A stretch of 64,000 bases of DNA from contig NZ_JASLDS010000026.1 in the NCBI RefSeq assembly GCF_030151385.1, positions 1 through 64,000 on the forward strand, given 5' to 3'. Source of the DNA: Soonwooa sp. Lineage in GTDB: Bacteria; Bacteroidota; Bacteroidia; Flavobacteriales; Weeksellaceae. The notes below the pieces were generated by a model that saw nothing but the letters and a program-made list of their open reading frames with translations, ran no database searches and was not told where the DNA came from. Positions 34,928-43,715 of this stretch are shown here, piece by piece. The number at the start of each line of letters is the position of its first letter. The stretch's first letter is position 1. The position numbers were made by a program, and so were the translations under genes.

Positions 34928-36034
34928 ATGGCTGGAATCTTTCAATACGTTAAAAATCAAAATTTCCCAGAACGCTATATTTCCCCTGAAAAATTATTTT
35001 CTTACCTACAGGACAATCTCGGCGATTACATTTCTGAAATTGGAAAATCCTCTTTGGGGAAACCTATTTATAAATTAAGCTTAGGTAATGGCCCTGTGAA
35101 GGTATCGGCTTGGTCACAAATGCACGGAAACGAATCTACCGCGACTTTAGCAATGCTTGACTTGATTGAGATCTTAGAAACTGATGATGAGGTTAAAAAG
35201 CGTTTGTTTTCGGCGATTAGTCTGGACTTTATCTTTATGTTAAACCCAGATGGATCGGAAGTGTGGACGCGACGTAACGCTTTGGATATTGATATTAATC
35301 GAGATTTCCTAAAAGAATCCAGCATCGAAATGCGTCTTCTTAAAAAGTTTTTAAGCGAAAAGAAATATGATTATGCCCTTAATTTGCATGATCAACGCAC
35401 GATTTTTTCGACCGATAAGGAGCATCCAGCAACTTTATCATTCTTGGCGCCATCGGAAGATGTGGAAAGAAGCTTGACTGAGAATCGCAAGAAAAGTATG
35501 GCAATTATTGCGGGTGTTTTTATGCAGATGCAAACGATGATTCCGAATCAAATTGCACGTTATAATGATGAGTTTTATCCGACATCATCTGGCGATAACT
35601 TAATGAAGTCTGGAATTCCTACAATCTTATTCGAAGGTGGTTTTTATCCTAATGATTATCAAAGAGAGAAAACAAGGATCTTTTATACCTATGCTCTTTT
35701 TTATGCTTTGAAATCTATGGCAGTCTTGAAAGGTGATAGTATTGGCTACGAAACTTATTTTAGCATTCCAGAAAATAAAGAAAGCCATTTTGATATTATC
35801 TATCGCAATGTCAAACTAAATACAGACTTTGATTGTATTTTGGATGTTGCGGTACAGTACAAGGAAATTTTCGACGAAAATGAAAAGAATATAAAGTTGG
35901 TGCCTTTTGTTGCTGAAGTTGGCGATTTGGGGCGTAAGAAAGGCTGGAAGGAGGTTGATTGTACAGGCAAGCAATTTATTTCTCAGAATAAGTTTCCAAA
36001 ACTAGACGCCGAAGTTAATTTTAGTATCGAATAG
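34928..36034 (+). CDS. M14 family zinc carboxypeptidase
   Basis: A 368-residue peptidase with no clear signal peptide. The M14 zinc ligands are His66 and Glu69 (SQMHGNEST) and His154 (LNLHDQRT). The substrate-binding NPDG, RRNALDIDINRDF and the catalytic Glu236 (LFEGGFYPND) are present. The family trims C-terminal residues of peptides. It is divergent from the XRE regulator across a long AT-rich gap, and a bidirectional terminator separates it from recA. Confidence 0.88.
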   Translation: MAGIFQYVKNQNFPERYISPEKLFSYLQDNLGDYISEIGKSSLGKPIYKLSLGNGPVKVSAWSQMHGNESTATLAMLDLIEILETDDEVKKRLFSAISLDFIFMLNPDGSEVWTRRNALDIDINRDFLKESSIEMRLLKKFLSEKKYDYALNLHDQRTIFSTDKEHPATLSFLAPSEDVERSLTENRKKSMAIIAGVFMQMQTMIPNQIARYNDEFYPTSSGDNLMKSGIPTILFEGGFYPNDYQREKTRIFYTYALFYALKSMAVLKGDSIGYETYFSIPENKESHFDIIYRNVKLNTDFDCILDVAVQYKEIFDENEKNIKLVPFVAEVGDLGRKKGWKEVDCTGKQFISQNKFPKLDAEVNFSIE

Positions 36035-36061
36035 GAAACCTTAAATACCTTATACAAATAG

Positions 36062-36088
36062 AAACGCCGCAAAATATTGCGGCGTTTT
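36062..36088. terminator. Bidirectional terminator between the M14 gene and recA
   Basis: AAACGCCGCAA pairs with TTGCGGCGTTT, GC-rich within an AT-rich gap, with A and T tracts on either side. It lies between the converging stops at 36034 and 36109. Confidence 0.85.
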
Positions 36089-36108
36089 CTTGTGATATTA
36101 TTAAAAGC

Positions 36109-37110
36109 TTATTCTCCTTTAATTTTTTCTTTAATTTTTGTTTCAAGCTCTTCAGCAAGCTCAGGGTTGTCTTTGATAACATCCTTAACTGCATCACGAC
36201 CTTGACCAAGTTTTGTTCCTTCGTAGCTGAACCAAGATCCACTTTTTTGGATTACACCAAGTTCAACACCTTGATCTAGGATTTCGCCAACTTTAGAAAC
36301 ACCTTCACCATACATAATGTCGAATTCTGCCATTTTGAAAGGCGGTGCTACTTTATTTTTAACAATTTTTACTTTAACACGGCTACCAACCGCTTCGTCT
36401 CCGTTTTTGATTGGCGCACTTGCTTTTCTAATATCTACTCTCACAGAAGCATAGAATTTAAGAGCGTTACCACCAGTCGTTGTTTCAGGATTTCCGAACA
36501 TAACACCAATTTTCTCTCTCAACTGGTTGATAAAGATAACTGTACATTTTGTTCTGTTAATTGTTGCTGTTAGTTTTCTAAGTGCTTGAGACATTAGTCT
36601 TGCATGTAATCCCATTTTGGAATCACCCATTTCTCCTTCGATTTCAGCTTTTGGTGTCAATGCAGCAACAGAGTCAATAACTACGATATCAATTGCGCCT
36701 GAACGGATCAAGTTATCTGCGATTTCTAAAGCTTGCTCACCGTTATCTGGTTGAGAAATGATAAGATTGTCTAGATCAATTCCTAGTTTGCCTGCATAGT
36801 TTCTATCAAAAGCATGCTCTGCATCGATGAAGGCTGCAATACCACCCGCTTTTTGAGCTTCTGCAATAGCGTGAAGTGTCAAAGTTGTTTTACCTGAAGA
36901 TTCTGGTCCGTAGATTTCGATAATTCTACCACGAGGATAACCACCAACACCTAAGGCAAGGTCAAGACCCAAAGAGCCTGAAGGAATAACCTCAATTGTG
37001 TGGTCTACAGAATCTTCGCCAAGGGTCATTACGGTTCCTTTTCCGTACGTTTTATCTAATTTGTCCAGCACCAATTGTAGCGCTTTCTTTTTATCGTCAA
37101 TATTACTCAT
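36109..37110 (-). CDS. recA: Recombinase RecA
   Basis: A 333-residue ATPase that forms filaments on single-stranded DNA for recombination and repair. Walker A is GPESSGKTT (about 66-74), the Walker B region is DIVVIDSVAAL (about 139-149), and the L2/MAW region TTTGGNALKFYASVRVDIR is present. The C-terminus is short and Lys/Glu-rich. The gene stands alone. A TATTTTTG promoter element and a perfect 9-1-9 palindrome lie upstream. Confidence 0.97.
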   Translation of the reverse strand: MSNIDDKKKALQLVLDKLDKTYGKGTVMTLGEDSVDHTIEVIPSGSLGLDLALGVGGYPRGRIIEIYGPESSGKTTLTLHAIAEAQKAGGIAAFIDAEHAFDRNYAGKLGIDLDNLIISQPDNGEQALEIADNLIRSGAIDIVVIDSVAALTPKAEIEGEMGDSKMGLHARLMSQALRKLTATINRTKCTVIFINQLREKIGVMFGNPETTTGGNALKFYASVRVDIRKASAPIKNGDEAVGSRVKVKIVKNKVAPPFKMAEFDIMYGEGVSKVGEILDQGVELGVIQKSGSWFSYEGTKLGQGRDAVKDVIKDNPELAEELETKIKEKIKGE

Positions 37111-37128
37111 CTTAATTTTTAATTAGTT

Positions 37129-37136
37129 CAAAAATA
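37129..37136 (-). promoter_or_regulatory. Putative -7 promoter element of recA
   Basis: The minus strand reads TATTTTTG, a match to TAnnTTTG, 19 bases before the recA start codon. Confidence 0.5.
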
Positions 37137-37166
37137 CGAAAAAACTTTAGTTTTAGAATTTATTAA

Positions 37167-37185
37167 TTGATACAAATTGTATCAA
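37167..37185. promoter_or_regulatory. Perfect palindrome upstream of recA
   Basis: TTGATACAAATTGTATCAA has perfect 9-base arms around one base. It lies 30 bases upstream of the recA -7 element, where a repressor would overlap or adjoin the -33 region, and 78 bases before the divergent DUF3575 gene. A role as a DNA-damage operator is inferred from position only. Confidence 0.6.
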
Positions 37186-37233
37186 AAATGAAAATACCGA
37201 GAATTAGGTATTTTTTTTAGGCGTAATGTGTTT

Positions 37234-37241
37234 TATATTTG
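37234..37241 (+). promoter_or_regulatory. Putative -7 promoter element of the DUF3575 gene
   Basis: TATATTTG matches TAnnTTTG, 21 bases before the start codon at 37263. Confidence 0.5.
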
Positions 37242-37262
37242 ACAAAAAAATAAAAGTACAAT

Positions 37263-38015
37263 ATGAAAACTAAAATTTTACTTGCTTCTTTGCTTGCTAC
37301 AAGCTTAGTCTATGCCCAGAATTCTGGTGGCGATTCTGAAAATAAAAACACGATTAAAACCAACCTTACAGCCTATGCTTTTCGTAATTTGAATATAACT
37401 TACGAAAGGTCGATTAATAAAAATATTGCTGTTAATGCTACTTTGGCTGTGATTCCACAGGGAGGTTTACCTTTTATGAATACCTTTTTTAATGAAAGAG
37501 ATCGAGAGGATATTGGTACGATTAAAATGGGAAATACTTCCTTCACATTGGAGGGAAGATATTACTTTGGGAAGAAATATAATAGTGGATTTTATTTGGC
37601 CCCATATTATCGTTATACCAATATGAAGTTCGACGAATTTCATTACAACTATCTAGTATACAAAGATTCGAACAATAATGAAGTGGATAATCCATTGGAT
37701 ATGAACGGATCTATCTCTGCACATAGTTTTGGATTGATGATTGGTGCACAATGGCTTTTTGGAACTAGTCAAAACTGGGTTTTGGATTGGTGGATTGTTG
37801 GAGGACATTATGGTTTTGCGTCAGGTAATCTTGATGGTAAATCTCGATATACAATGACGCCTTCTCAACAAGCAGAATTACAGGATGAAATTAATACTTT
37901 GGATATTCCTATCATAAAGCATGAAGCGCATATCAATGCAACTGGTGGTAGCATTAAGCTGGATGGACCTTGGGCTGGTTTGCGTTCTGGTATTTCATTT
38001 GGCTACAGATTTTAG
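37263..38015 (+). CDS. Outer membrane protein, DUF3575-like
   Basis: A 250-residue exported protein with a signal peptide (MKTKILLASLLATSLVYAQ). Alternating amphipathic strands with aromatic girdles (YYFGKKYNSGFYLAPYYRYTN, in part) and a C-terminal aromatic residue (GISFGYRF) fit an eight- to ten-strand outer membrane barrel. It resembles DUF3575 proteins. Function is unknown. It is divergent from recA and has its own terminator. Confidence 0.75.
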   Translation: MKTKILLASLLATSLVYAQNSGGDSENKNTIKTNLTAYAFRNLNITYERSINKNIAVNATLAVIPQGGLPFMNTFFNERDREDIGTIKMGNTSFTLEGRYYFGKKYNSGFYLAPYYRYTNMKFDEFHYNYLVYKDSNNNEVDNPLDMNGSISAHSFGLMIGAQWLFGTSQNWVLDWWIVGGHYGFASGNLDGKSRYTMTPSQQAELQDEINTLDIPIIKHEAHINATGGSIKLDGPWAGLRSGISFGYRF

Positions 38016-38046
38016 AAAAAGATATTTGATATCAACATAATTTTAG

Positions 38047-38073
38047 AAACTCTCAATCGCGAATTGGGAGTTT
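38047..38073 (+). terminator. Terminator of the DUF3575 gene
   Basis: AACTCTCAAT pairs with ATTGGGAGTT (one wobble pair) around CGCGA, followed by a T run. Confidence 0.8.
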
Positions 38074-38087
38074 TTAATTTTTAAAAT

Positions 38088-38115
38088 AAAAAAACTCTCC
38101 AAAGTAGGAGAGTTT
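38088..38115 (-). terminator. Terminator of the gapA-pfkA operon
   Basis: On the minus strand AAACTCTCC and GGAGAGTTT form a 9-bp stem around a 6-base loop, followed by a T run. It lies 25 bases after the gapA stop codon. Confidence 0.85.
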
Positions 38116-38139
38116 CTATTTTTGATATTAATTCTTGAC

Positions 38140-39144
38140 TTACAAAGAAGCTGAATGAACTAATAAATCTGTTAACTTGTTAGAGTAACCCATTTCGTTA
38201 TCATACCAAGATACTAACTTAACAAAGTTCGGAGATAGCATAATACCAGCATCTTTATCAAAGATTGAAGTTCTCTTATCTCCAACGAAATCTTGAGAAA
38301 CTACTAGATCTTCAGTGTAACCTAGGATACCTTTTAATTCTCCTTCAGAAGCAGCTTTGATAGCAGCAGCGATTTCATCATAAGAAGTAGCTTTTTCTAA
38401 TCTTACTGTTAAATCTACTACAGAAACGTCTGCTGTTGGTACACGGAAAGACATACCTGTTAATTTACCATTAAGAGAAGGAATAACTTTTCCTACAGCT
38501 TTTGCAGCACCAGTAGAAGAAGGGATAATGTTGTTAAGTGCAGATCTACCACCTCTCCAATCTTTAGCAGATGGACCATCAACTGTTTTTTGAGTTGCAG
38601 TTGTAGCGTGTACAGTTGTCATAAGACCTTCAACGATTCCGAAGTTATCATGGATTACTTTTGCTAAAGGCGCAAGACAGTTAGTTGTACAAGAAGCGTT
38701 AGAGAAGATTTTGATATCGTCAGTAAGTTCTTTGTGGTTAACCCCCATTACGAACATTGGCGTATCATCTTTAGAAGGAGCAGAAAGAACAACTTTCTTA
38801 GCACCAGCGTTGATGTGTGCGTTAGCTGTATCAGCAGATAAGAATAGACCTGTAGATTCTACGATGTACTCAGCACCAACTTCGTTCCATTTTAGGTTGT
38901 TAGGATCTCTTTCAGCAGTGATACGGATTGTTTTTCCATTCACAACAAGGTTATTTCCTTGTACAGAAACTTCACCTTTGAAAGCACCGTGAACTGAATC
39001 GTATTTTAGCATGTAAGCCATATATTCAGCATCGATAAGGTCGTTAATACCTACTACTTCGATGTTGCTTCTTTCAGCCATTGCTCTGAAAACTAAACGT
39101 CCGATTCTCCCGAATCCATTAATTCCTACTTTAATTGTTGACAT
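38140..39144 (-). CDS. gapA: Glyceraldehyde-3-phosphate dehydrogenase, type I
   Basis: A 334-residue glycolytic enzyme. The catalytic Cys152 is in SNASCTTNCLAP, and His179 is in TTVHATTATQ. The Rossmann loop GINGFGRIGR opens the protein. Asn34-Asp35 in GINDLIDAEY at the end of the second strand point to NAD rather than NADP. It lies 58 bases after pfkA on the same strand, so the two glycolytic genes are probably co-transcribed. Confidence 0.97.
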   Translation of the reverse strand: MSTIKVGINGFGRIGRLVFRAMAERSNIEVVGINDLIDAEYMAYMLKYDSVHGAFKGEVSVQGNNLVVNGKTIRITAERDPNNLKWNEVGAEYIVESTGLFLSADTANAHINAGAKKVVLSAPSKDDTPMFVMGVNHKELTDDIKIFSNASCTTNCLAPLAKVIHDNFGIVEGLMTTVHATTATQKTVDGPSAKDWRGGRSALNNIIPSSTGAAKAVGKVIPSLNGKLTGMSFRVPTADVSVVDLTVRLEKATSYDEIAAAIKAASEGELKGILGYTEDLVVSQDFVGDKRTSIFDKDAGIMLSPNFVKLVSWYDNEMGYSNKLTDLLVHSASL

Positions 39145-39202
39145 ATTTTACTTTTTAAATTTGATAATATATTGTTTCTAAAATTACAAAATTTTTAACG
39201 AA

Positions 39203-40189
39203 CTACATTGCTAATATTTCGGAAATCTTTAGCAAGTCTTTATCTATTTCGTTGTGTTTTTTAATCGCTTCTTCAATTGGCGTATATACCAGCTTGTTAG
39301 ATTTGACACCAACCATTACTTTGCTTTTACCTTCGATAAGTCCAATCACGGCGCCATAACCCATTTTGCTTGCCAAAACACGATCTGCACAACTTGGTGA
39401 TCCACCTCGTTGAATGTGTCCCAAAACAGCTACACGAATATCGAAAGTTGGGAATTCATCTTTAGTTGCTTTTGCTAAATCATAGATGTTACCCAGTTTT
39501 TCGCCTTCTGCAACAACAACAATACTTGAAGATTTTCCAACTTTTTCAGCTTTTCTAAATGTGCCAAAAAGTTCTTCCATACTGTCTTTTTGTTCAGGGA
39601 TTAAAATATCTAATGCTCCCGTTGCAATCCCACTATTTAGCGCGATAAAACCAGCATCGCGACCCATAACTTCTACAAAGAATACTCTATTATGAGATGT
39701 TGCTGTATCACGGATTTTATCAATAGCATCCATTGCTGTATTAAGAGCTGTGTCGTAACCAATGGTATTGTCACTACCAAAAATATCATTATCAATCGTA
39801 CCTGGTACACCAATTACAGGGATTCCGAATTCTTCGTTTAAGACTTTAGCGCCTGTGAAACTTCCGTCTCCACCAATACATACCAATGCGTCGATGTTGT
39901 GTTTTTTACAGTTTTCAAAAGCTTTTGCACGACCTTCAGGTGTTTTGAATTCAGAAGAACGAGCAGATTTTAGAATTGTACCACCTTCGTTGATGATGTT
40001 TTTAACAGAACGAGGTCCCATTTTGATAAACTCATCATGGATAAGACCGTTGTAACCCTCACGAACGCCGTAGCATTCTAGGCCAAGACTACAAGCCGTT
40101 CTTACAACAGCACGGATAGCGGCATTCATCCCAGGTGCGTCACCACCAGAAGTTAAAACAGCGATTGTTTTTATTTTTTGATTTGACAT
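39203..40189 (-). CDS. pfkA: ATP-dependent 6-phosphofructokinase
   Basis: A 328-residue glycolytic kinase. ATG at 40189 (MSNQKIKTIAVLTSGGDAPG) is preferred over 40210 because it matches the family N-terminus. The ATP-binding GGDAPGMN and GGDGSF, and the catalytic PGTIDND with the proton-acceptor Asp, are present. Gly rather than Lys after the GGDGS motif supports ATP as donor, not pyrophosphate. It is the first gene of the pfkA-gapA pair. Confidence 0.95.
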   Translation of the reverse strand: MSNQKIKTIAVLTSGGDAPGMNAAIRAVVRTACSLGLECYGVREGYNGLIHDEFIKMGPRSVKNIINEGGTILKSARSSEFKTPEGRAKAFENCKKHNIDALVCIGGDGSFTGAKVLNEEFGIPVIGVPGTIDNDIFGSDNTIGYDTALNTAMDAIDKIRDTATSHNRVFFVEVMGRDAGFIALNSGIATGALDILIPEQKDSMEELFGTFRKAEKVGKSSSIVVVAEGEKLGNIYDLAKATKDEFPTFDIRVAVLGHIQRGGSPSCADRVLASKMGYGAVIGLIEGKSKVMVGVKSNKLVYTPIEEAIKKHNEIDKDLLKISEILAM

Positions 40190-40384
40190 AGTCCACTTAT
40201 TAGTACGCAAATCTACAAAAAAATAGACATTTCATTGAATAATAAATAATTAATAAATTTGATTTTAATCACATTTAGAAATACGAAGAAATGATAATTT
40301 TTAGGTTTTCAAATTGTTTTTATGTGGTCAATCTTTATTATATTTACAAGCATTAATTTTAACAATTATTAAATAGAAAAATAA

Positions 40385-41311
40385 ATGAAAGTAACTGTTG
40401 TTGGCGCAGGTGCCGTAGGAGCAAGTTGTGCAGAGTACATCGCGATGAAAAATTTCGCATCAGAAGTAGTATTAGTTGACATTAAAGAAGGTTTTGCTGA
40501 AGGTAAAGCTATGGACTTAATGCAATGTGCATCTCTTAACGCTTTTGATACAAAAATTACTGGTACAACTGGTGATTATAGCAAAACTGCGGGTTCTAAA
40601 GTTGCGGTTATCACTTCTGGAATTCCAAGAAAACCAGGAATGACAAGAGAAGAACTTATCGGTATTAACGCTGGTATCGTTAAAGAAGTTACTGCTAACT
40701 TGGTAAAACATTCTCCAGATGTAATCATTATTGTGGTATCTAACCCAATGGATACAATGGCTTACTTGGTACACAAGACTTCTGGTCTTCCAAAAGAAAG
40801 AATCATCGGTATGGGAGGTGCATTAGATTCTGCACGTTTCAAATACAGATTGGCTGAAGCTCTAGAATGTCCAATTTCTGACGTTGATGGTATGGTTATC
40901 GCAGCACACTCAGATACAGGAATGCTTCCATTGGTTAGCAAAGCTACAAGAAATGGTGTGCCAGTTACTGAATTCCTTAACGATGAAAAAATCGCTTACG
41001 TTACAGAAGAAACTAAAGTTGGTGGTGCAACATTAACTAAATTATTAGGTACTTCTGCTTGGTATGCGCCAGGTGCGGCTGTATCAGTATTGGTACAATC
41101 TATCCTTTGCGACCAAAAGAAAATGATTCCTTGTTCATTAATGTTAGATGGTGAGTACGGACAATCTGACATTTGCTTAGGAGTTCCGGCAATTATCGGT
41201 GCTAATGGTGTTGAAAAAATTGTTGATATCAAATTAACAGATGCTGAAAAAGCAAAATTCGATGAAGCTGCACAAGCGGTAAGAGATGTTAATGGTGATT
41301 TGAAATTCTAA
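40385..41311 (+). CDS. mdh: Malate dehydrogenase
   Basis: A 308-residue NAD-dependent enzyme of the citric acid cycle, of the LDH-like MDH class. It starts with the Rossmann loop VVGAGAVGASCAEY. Later come the substrate Arg in IPRKPGMTREEL, VVSNPMDTMAYLV, and the catalytic His in IAAHSDTGMLPL. Asp at the end of the second strand (VLVDIKEG) favours NAD. It stands alone with its own terminator. Confidence 0.96.
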   Translation: MKVTVVGAGAVGASCAEYIAMKNFASEVVLVDIKEGFAEGKAMDLMQCASLNAFDTKITGTTGDYSKTAGSKVAVITSGIPRKPGMTREELIGINAGIVKEVTANLVKHSPDVIIIVVSNPMDTMAYLVHKTSGLPKERIIGMGGALDSARFKYRLAEALECPISDVDGMVIAAHSDTGMLPLVSKATRNGVPVTEFLNDEKIAYVTEETKVGGATLTKLLGTSAWYAPGAAVSVLVQSILCDQKKMIPCSLMLDGEYGQSDICLGVPAIIGANGVEKIVDIKLTDAEKAKFDEAAQAVRDVNGDLKF

Positions 41312-41332
41312 GATTTTCAATCTCTAAAATAT

Positions 41333-41362
41333 TAAGGCGTGTCATTTTGATGCGCCTTTTTT
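41333..41362 (+). terminator. Terminator of mdh
   Basis: AAGGCGTGTCA and TGATGCGCCTT pair with two G-U wobbles around a short loop, followed by a T run. Confidence 0.8.
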
Positions 41363-41478
41363 TGTTTAATTGTAAAATTATTATCTTGATTGTCAGTGTT
41401 AAACTAAATAATTAGTGATGTTTTTTGATTCAGATGTAACAAGTTGCCTATTTCGGTTGTCTTATTAAAAAACGAAAC

Positions 41479-43611
41479 ATGAAATTATTTTTTACTAGTG
41501 CTGGATTACTGTGTAGCAGTTTTTTTTTCGCTCAAACCCAACAGGATACTATTAAGTCAAATTCAATAGAGGCTGTAACAATCATTGCGAAAAAACCTAC
41601 TGTGGAAACGAAAGTTGACAGAACTGTTTTTAATGTTGCAGATAGTTCAATTCTTGCTGGTAACACAACTTGGGATGTTCTTCGGATGACACCGTTGGTA
41701 AGCATTGATAACAATGATGTTGTGAAATCTGAAGGCGAAAATGTGACGGTATATATTAATGATAGAAAATCGGTTTTCACAGGTAAGGAGCTTAAAGAGT
41801 ATCTCAAATCTATTCCTGCTGATAATTTGATGAAAATCGAGGTCATCACCAATCCATCTTCTAGATACGAAACGACTGGACAAGTGATTAATATCGTTCT
41901 TAAAAAACGCGAAGACGAAGGTATCAAAGGAAGTGTGGCATTGACTAATACGCAGAATACCAAGAACAATCAATATTCTAGCCTTAATCTTAACTATCAC
42001 AAAAAGAATTTTACGCAAACGATAACAGGAAGTTATAACGATAATACTAACGTTTCGACCATCAAAACCGAAAGCAATCTTTTCCAGGACAACGAAGAGC
42101 GTTACACTGATATGCGGTCTGTCAATAAAGGAAAAATGCCATCGGTATCTTCGACTTCAGAATTGGAGTTGAATGATAAAAACAACGTTGGGCTTATTGT
42201 AGAGTATTTTCAAAATAATGGAAACTCCGAAAATACGAGTACTGGAAATATCTTACGTGATGGAAATCCTTTTAACAGTTACAACATTAACCAAAATCAG
42301 ACTTCAAAATATCTGATGCTGAATTCCAATTTATTTTATAAGTATTATGATAAAGTAAAAAATAGAATTTTCGATGTTAATCTAGGTGTTAATTATAACG
42401 GAGACGAAAGTGATAGAAGTTATGTTAGAAATCAAACGATTGCGCCAAACACAGAGTATACAAGAGTTACAGAGGACTCGCAAATGCGAAACTATTATCT
42501 TAAGTTAGATTATTCGCAAGCTTTGGGTTCTAAAAATACTAACTTGGAAGCAGGCGCGAAATTCGATTTCAATAACAACTTTATGCCAATCGATTATTAT
42601 GGATATTCGGCGGATATTCTACGAAATAGATTTAGCTATAAAGATAATCTTAATGCCGTTTATGCCAATATTAGTACAAAACTATTTGAAAAATTGGATG
42701 TTAGAATTGGGCTTCGTTATGAGTATATGACTTTTAAATTGCATCAAGAAAATCAGGATTTAAAACGTGATGATTCTTATGGTAAGTTGATGCCAAATGC
42801 TTTACTAAAATATACGTTTAGTCCAAACTTTAATATATCAACTTCTTATAATTATAATATTTGGAGACCTTGGTATTCGGAGTATAATCCATTTGAGTTG
42901 CCAACAAGCGACGGAAATTATTACCGCGGAAATATGAACCTTAATCCAAACCCAAATCATAGATTTACGATGAAATTTGGGGTTTACAAAAAGTATTTCT
43001 TGTCTTTAGGCTACGGATTTACCAACCAAGATTATTGGACGGATTATGTGCCAGAAGGAGATAAGTTGGTATCAATGCCAAATAATTTTGACGGAAAATC
43101 GGCACGCTATTCTGCTAACTTTAACACCAATCAAACATTTTTTAAAAATAAATTAAATGTCAATGTAACCTTAGGTGTTAATTATCAAGACAACAGCGAT
43201 TTTAACCACAGAAATAATCTTAATGCGAAAGATTATCTAACGAACTTCTCTGGTTCTGCTAACTTCTCATACACCAACTTGTTTAATAAAAATATTAATA
43301 TTTCTGGTTGGATGGGCGTTTACAAAAATAATAATGGAAACTCTCTTAGCAATACAACCAATGTTTTCCACAATATTTCGGTGACCAAAATCTTTGATAA
43401 AATCGGTTTAGAAACAAGTGTGCAGTTTAATAATATATTCCTAAGACCAGTATTTGACAGAACAACTTATAGTCAAGCCGGAACCATCAGAAATATTAAT
43501 ACTTCCGATTGGTATGGTGCTTCGTTAACGATTACCAAACGTTTCGGAAATCAAAAGGTAAAAGAAAATACCAAAACCGATGTGGAGAAAAACCAAGGCG
43601 GCGGAAAATAA
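41479..43611 (+). CDS. TonB-receptor-like outer membrane beta-barrel protein
   Basis: A 710-residue outer membrane protein with a signal peptide (about residues 1-19, ending FFFAQ). After it comes a plug-like domain (about 30-150: VTIIAKKPTVETKVDRTVFNV to GQVINIVLKKRE, in part). The rest is a barrel of many aromatic-rich strands, of the OMP_b-brl_3 type. It lacks an obvious TonB box and a carboxypeptidase-like domain. Its cargo is unknown. The final 20 residues are a charged tail after the last strand. It is alone on its transcript. Confidence 0.85.
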   Translation: MKLFFTSAGLLCSSFFFAQTQQDTIKSNSIEAVTIIAKKPTVETKVDRTVFNVADSSILAGNTTWDVLRMTPLVSIDNNDVVKSEGENVTVYINDRKSVFTGKELKEYLKSIPADNLMKIEVITNPSSRYETTGQVINIVLKKREDEGIKGSVALTNTQNTKNNQYSSLNLNYHKKNFTQTITGSYNDNTNVSTIKTESNLFQDNEERYTDMRSVNKGKMPSVSSTSELELNDKNNVGLIVEYFQNNGNSENTSTGNILRDGNPFNSYNINQNQTSKYLMLNSNLFYKYYDKVKNRIFDVNLGVNYNGDESDRSYVRNQTIAPNTEYTRVTEDSQMRNYYLKLDYSQALGSKNTNLEAGAKFDFNNNFMPIDYYGYSADILRNRFSYKDNLNAVYANISTKLFEKLDVRIGLRYEYMTFKLHQENQDLKRDDSYGKLMPNALLKYTFSPNFNISTSYNYNIWRPWYSEYNPFELPTSDGNYYRGNMNLNPNPNHRFTMKFGVYKKYFLSLGYGFTNQDYWTDYVPEGDKLVSMPNNFDGKSARYSANFNTNQTFFKNKLNVNVTLGVNYQDNSDFNHRNNLNAKDYLTNFSGSANFSYTNLFNKNINISGWMGVYKNNNGNSLSNTTNVFHNISVTKIFDKIGLETSVQFNNIFLRPVFDRTTYSQAGTIRNINTSDWYGASLTITKRFGNQKVKENTKTDVEKNQGGGK

Positions 43612-43613
43612 TC

Positions 43614-43650
43614 AAAGAAACCTTTCAATTTTTGGAAGGTTTCTTTTTTT
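43614..43650 (+). terminator. Terminator of the beta-barrel gene
   Basis: AAAGAAACCTT and AAGGTTTCTTT form an 11-bp stem, followed by a T run. It lies 3 bases after the stop codon. Confidence 0.85.
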
Positions 43651-43715
43651 AAGATTAATTAATTTTCGTGTTTTGAAAATCTAGCTTAGCTTTGTAGTAC
43701 TTAAAAATAAAAAAC

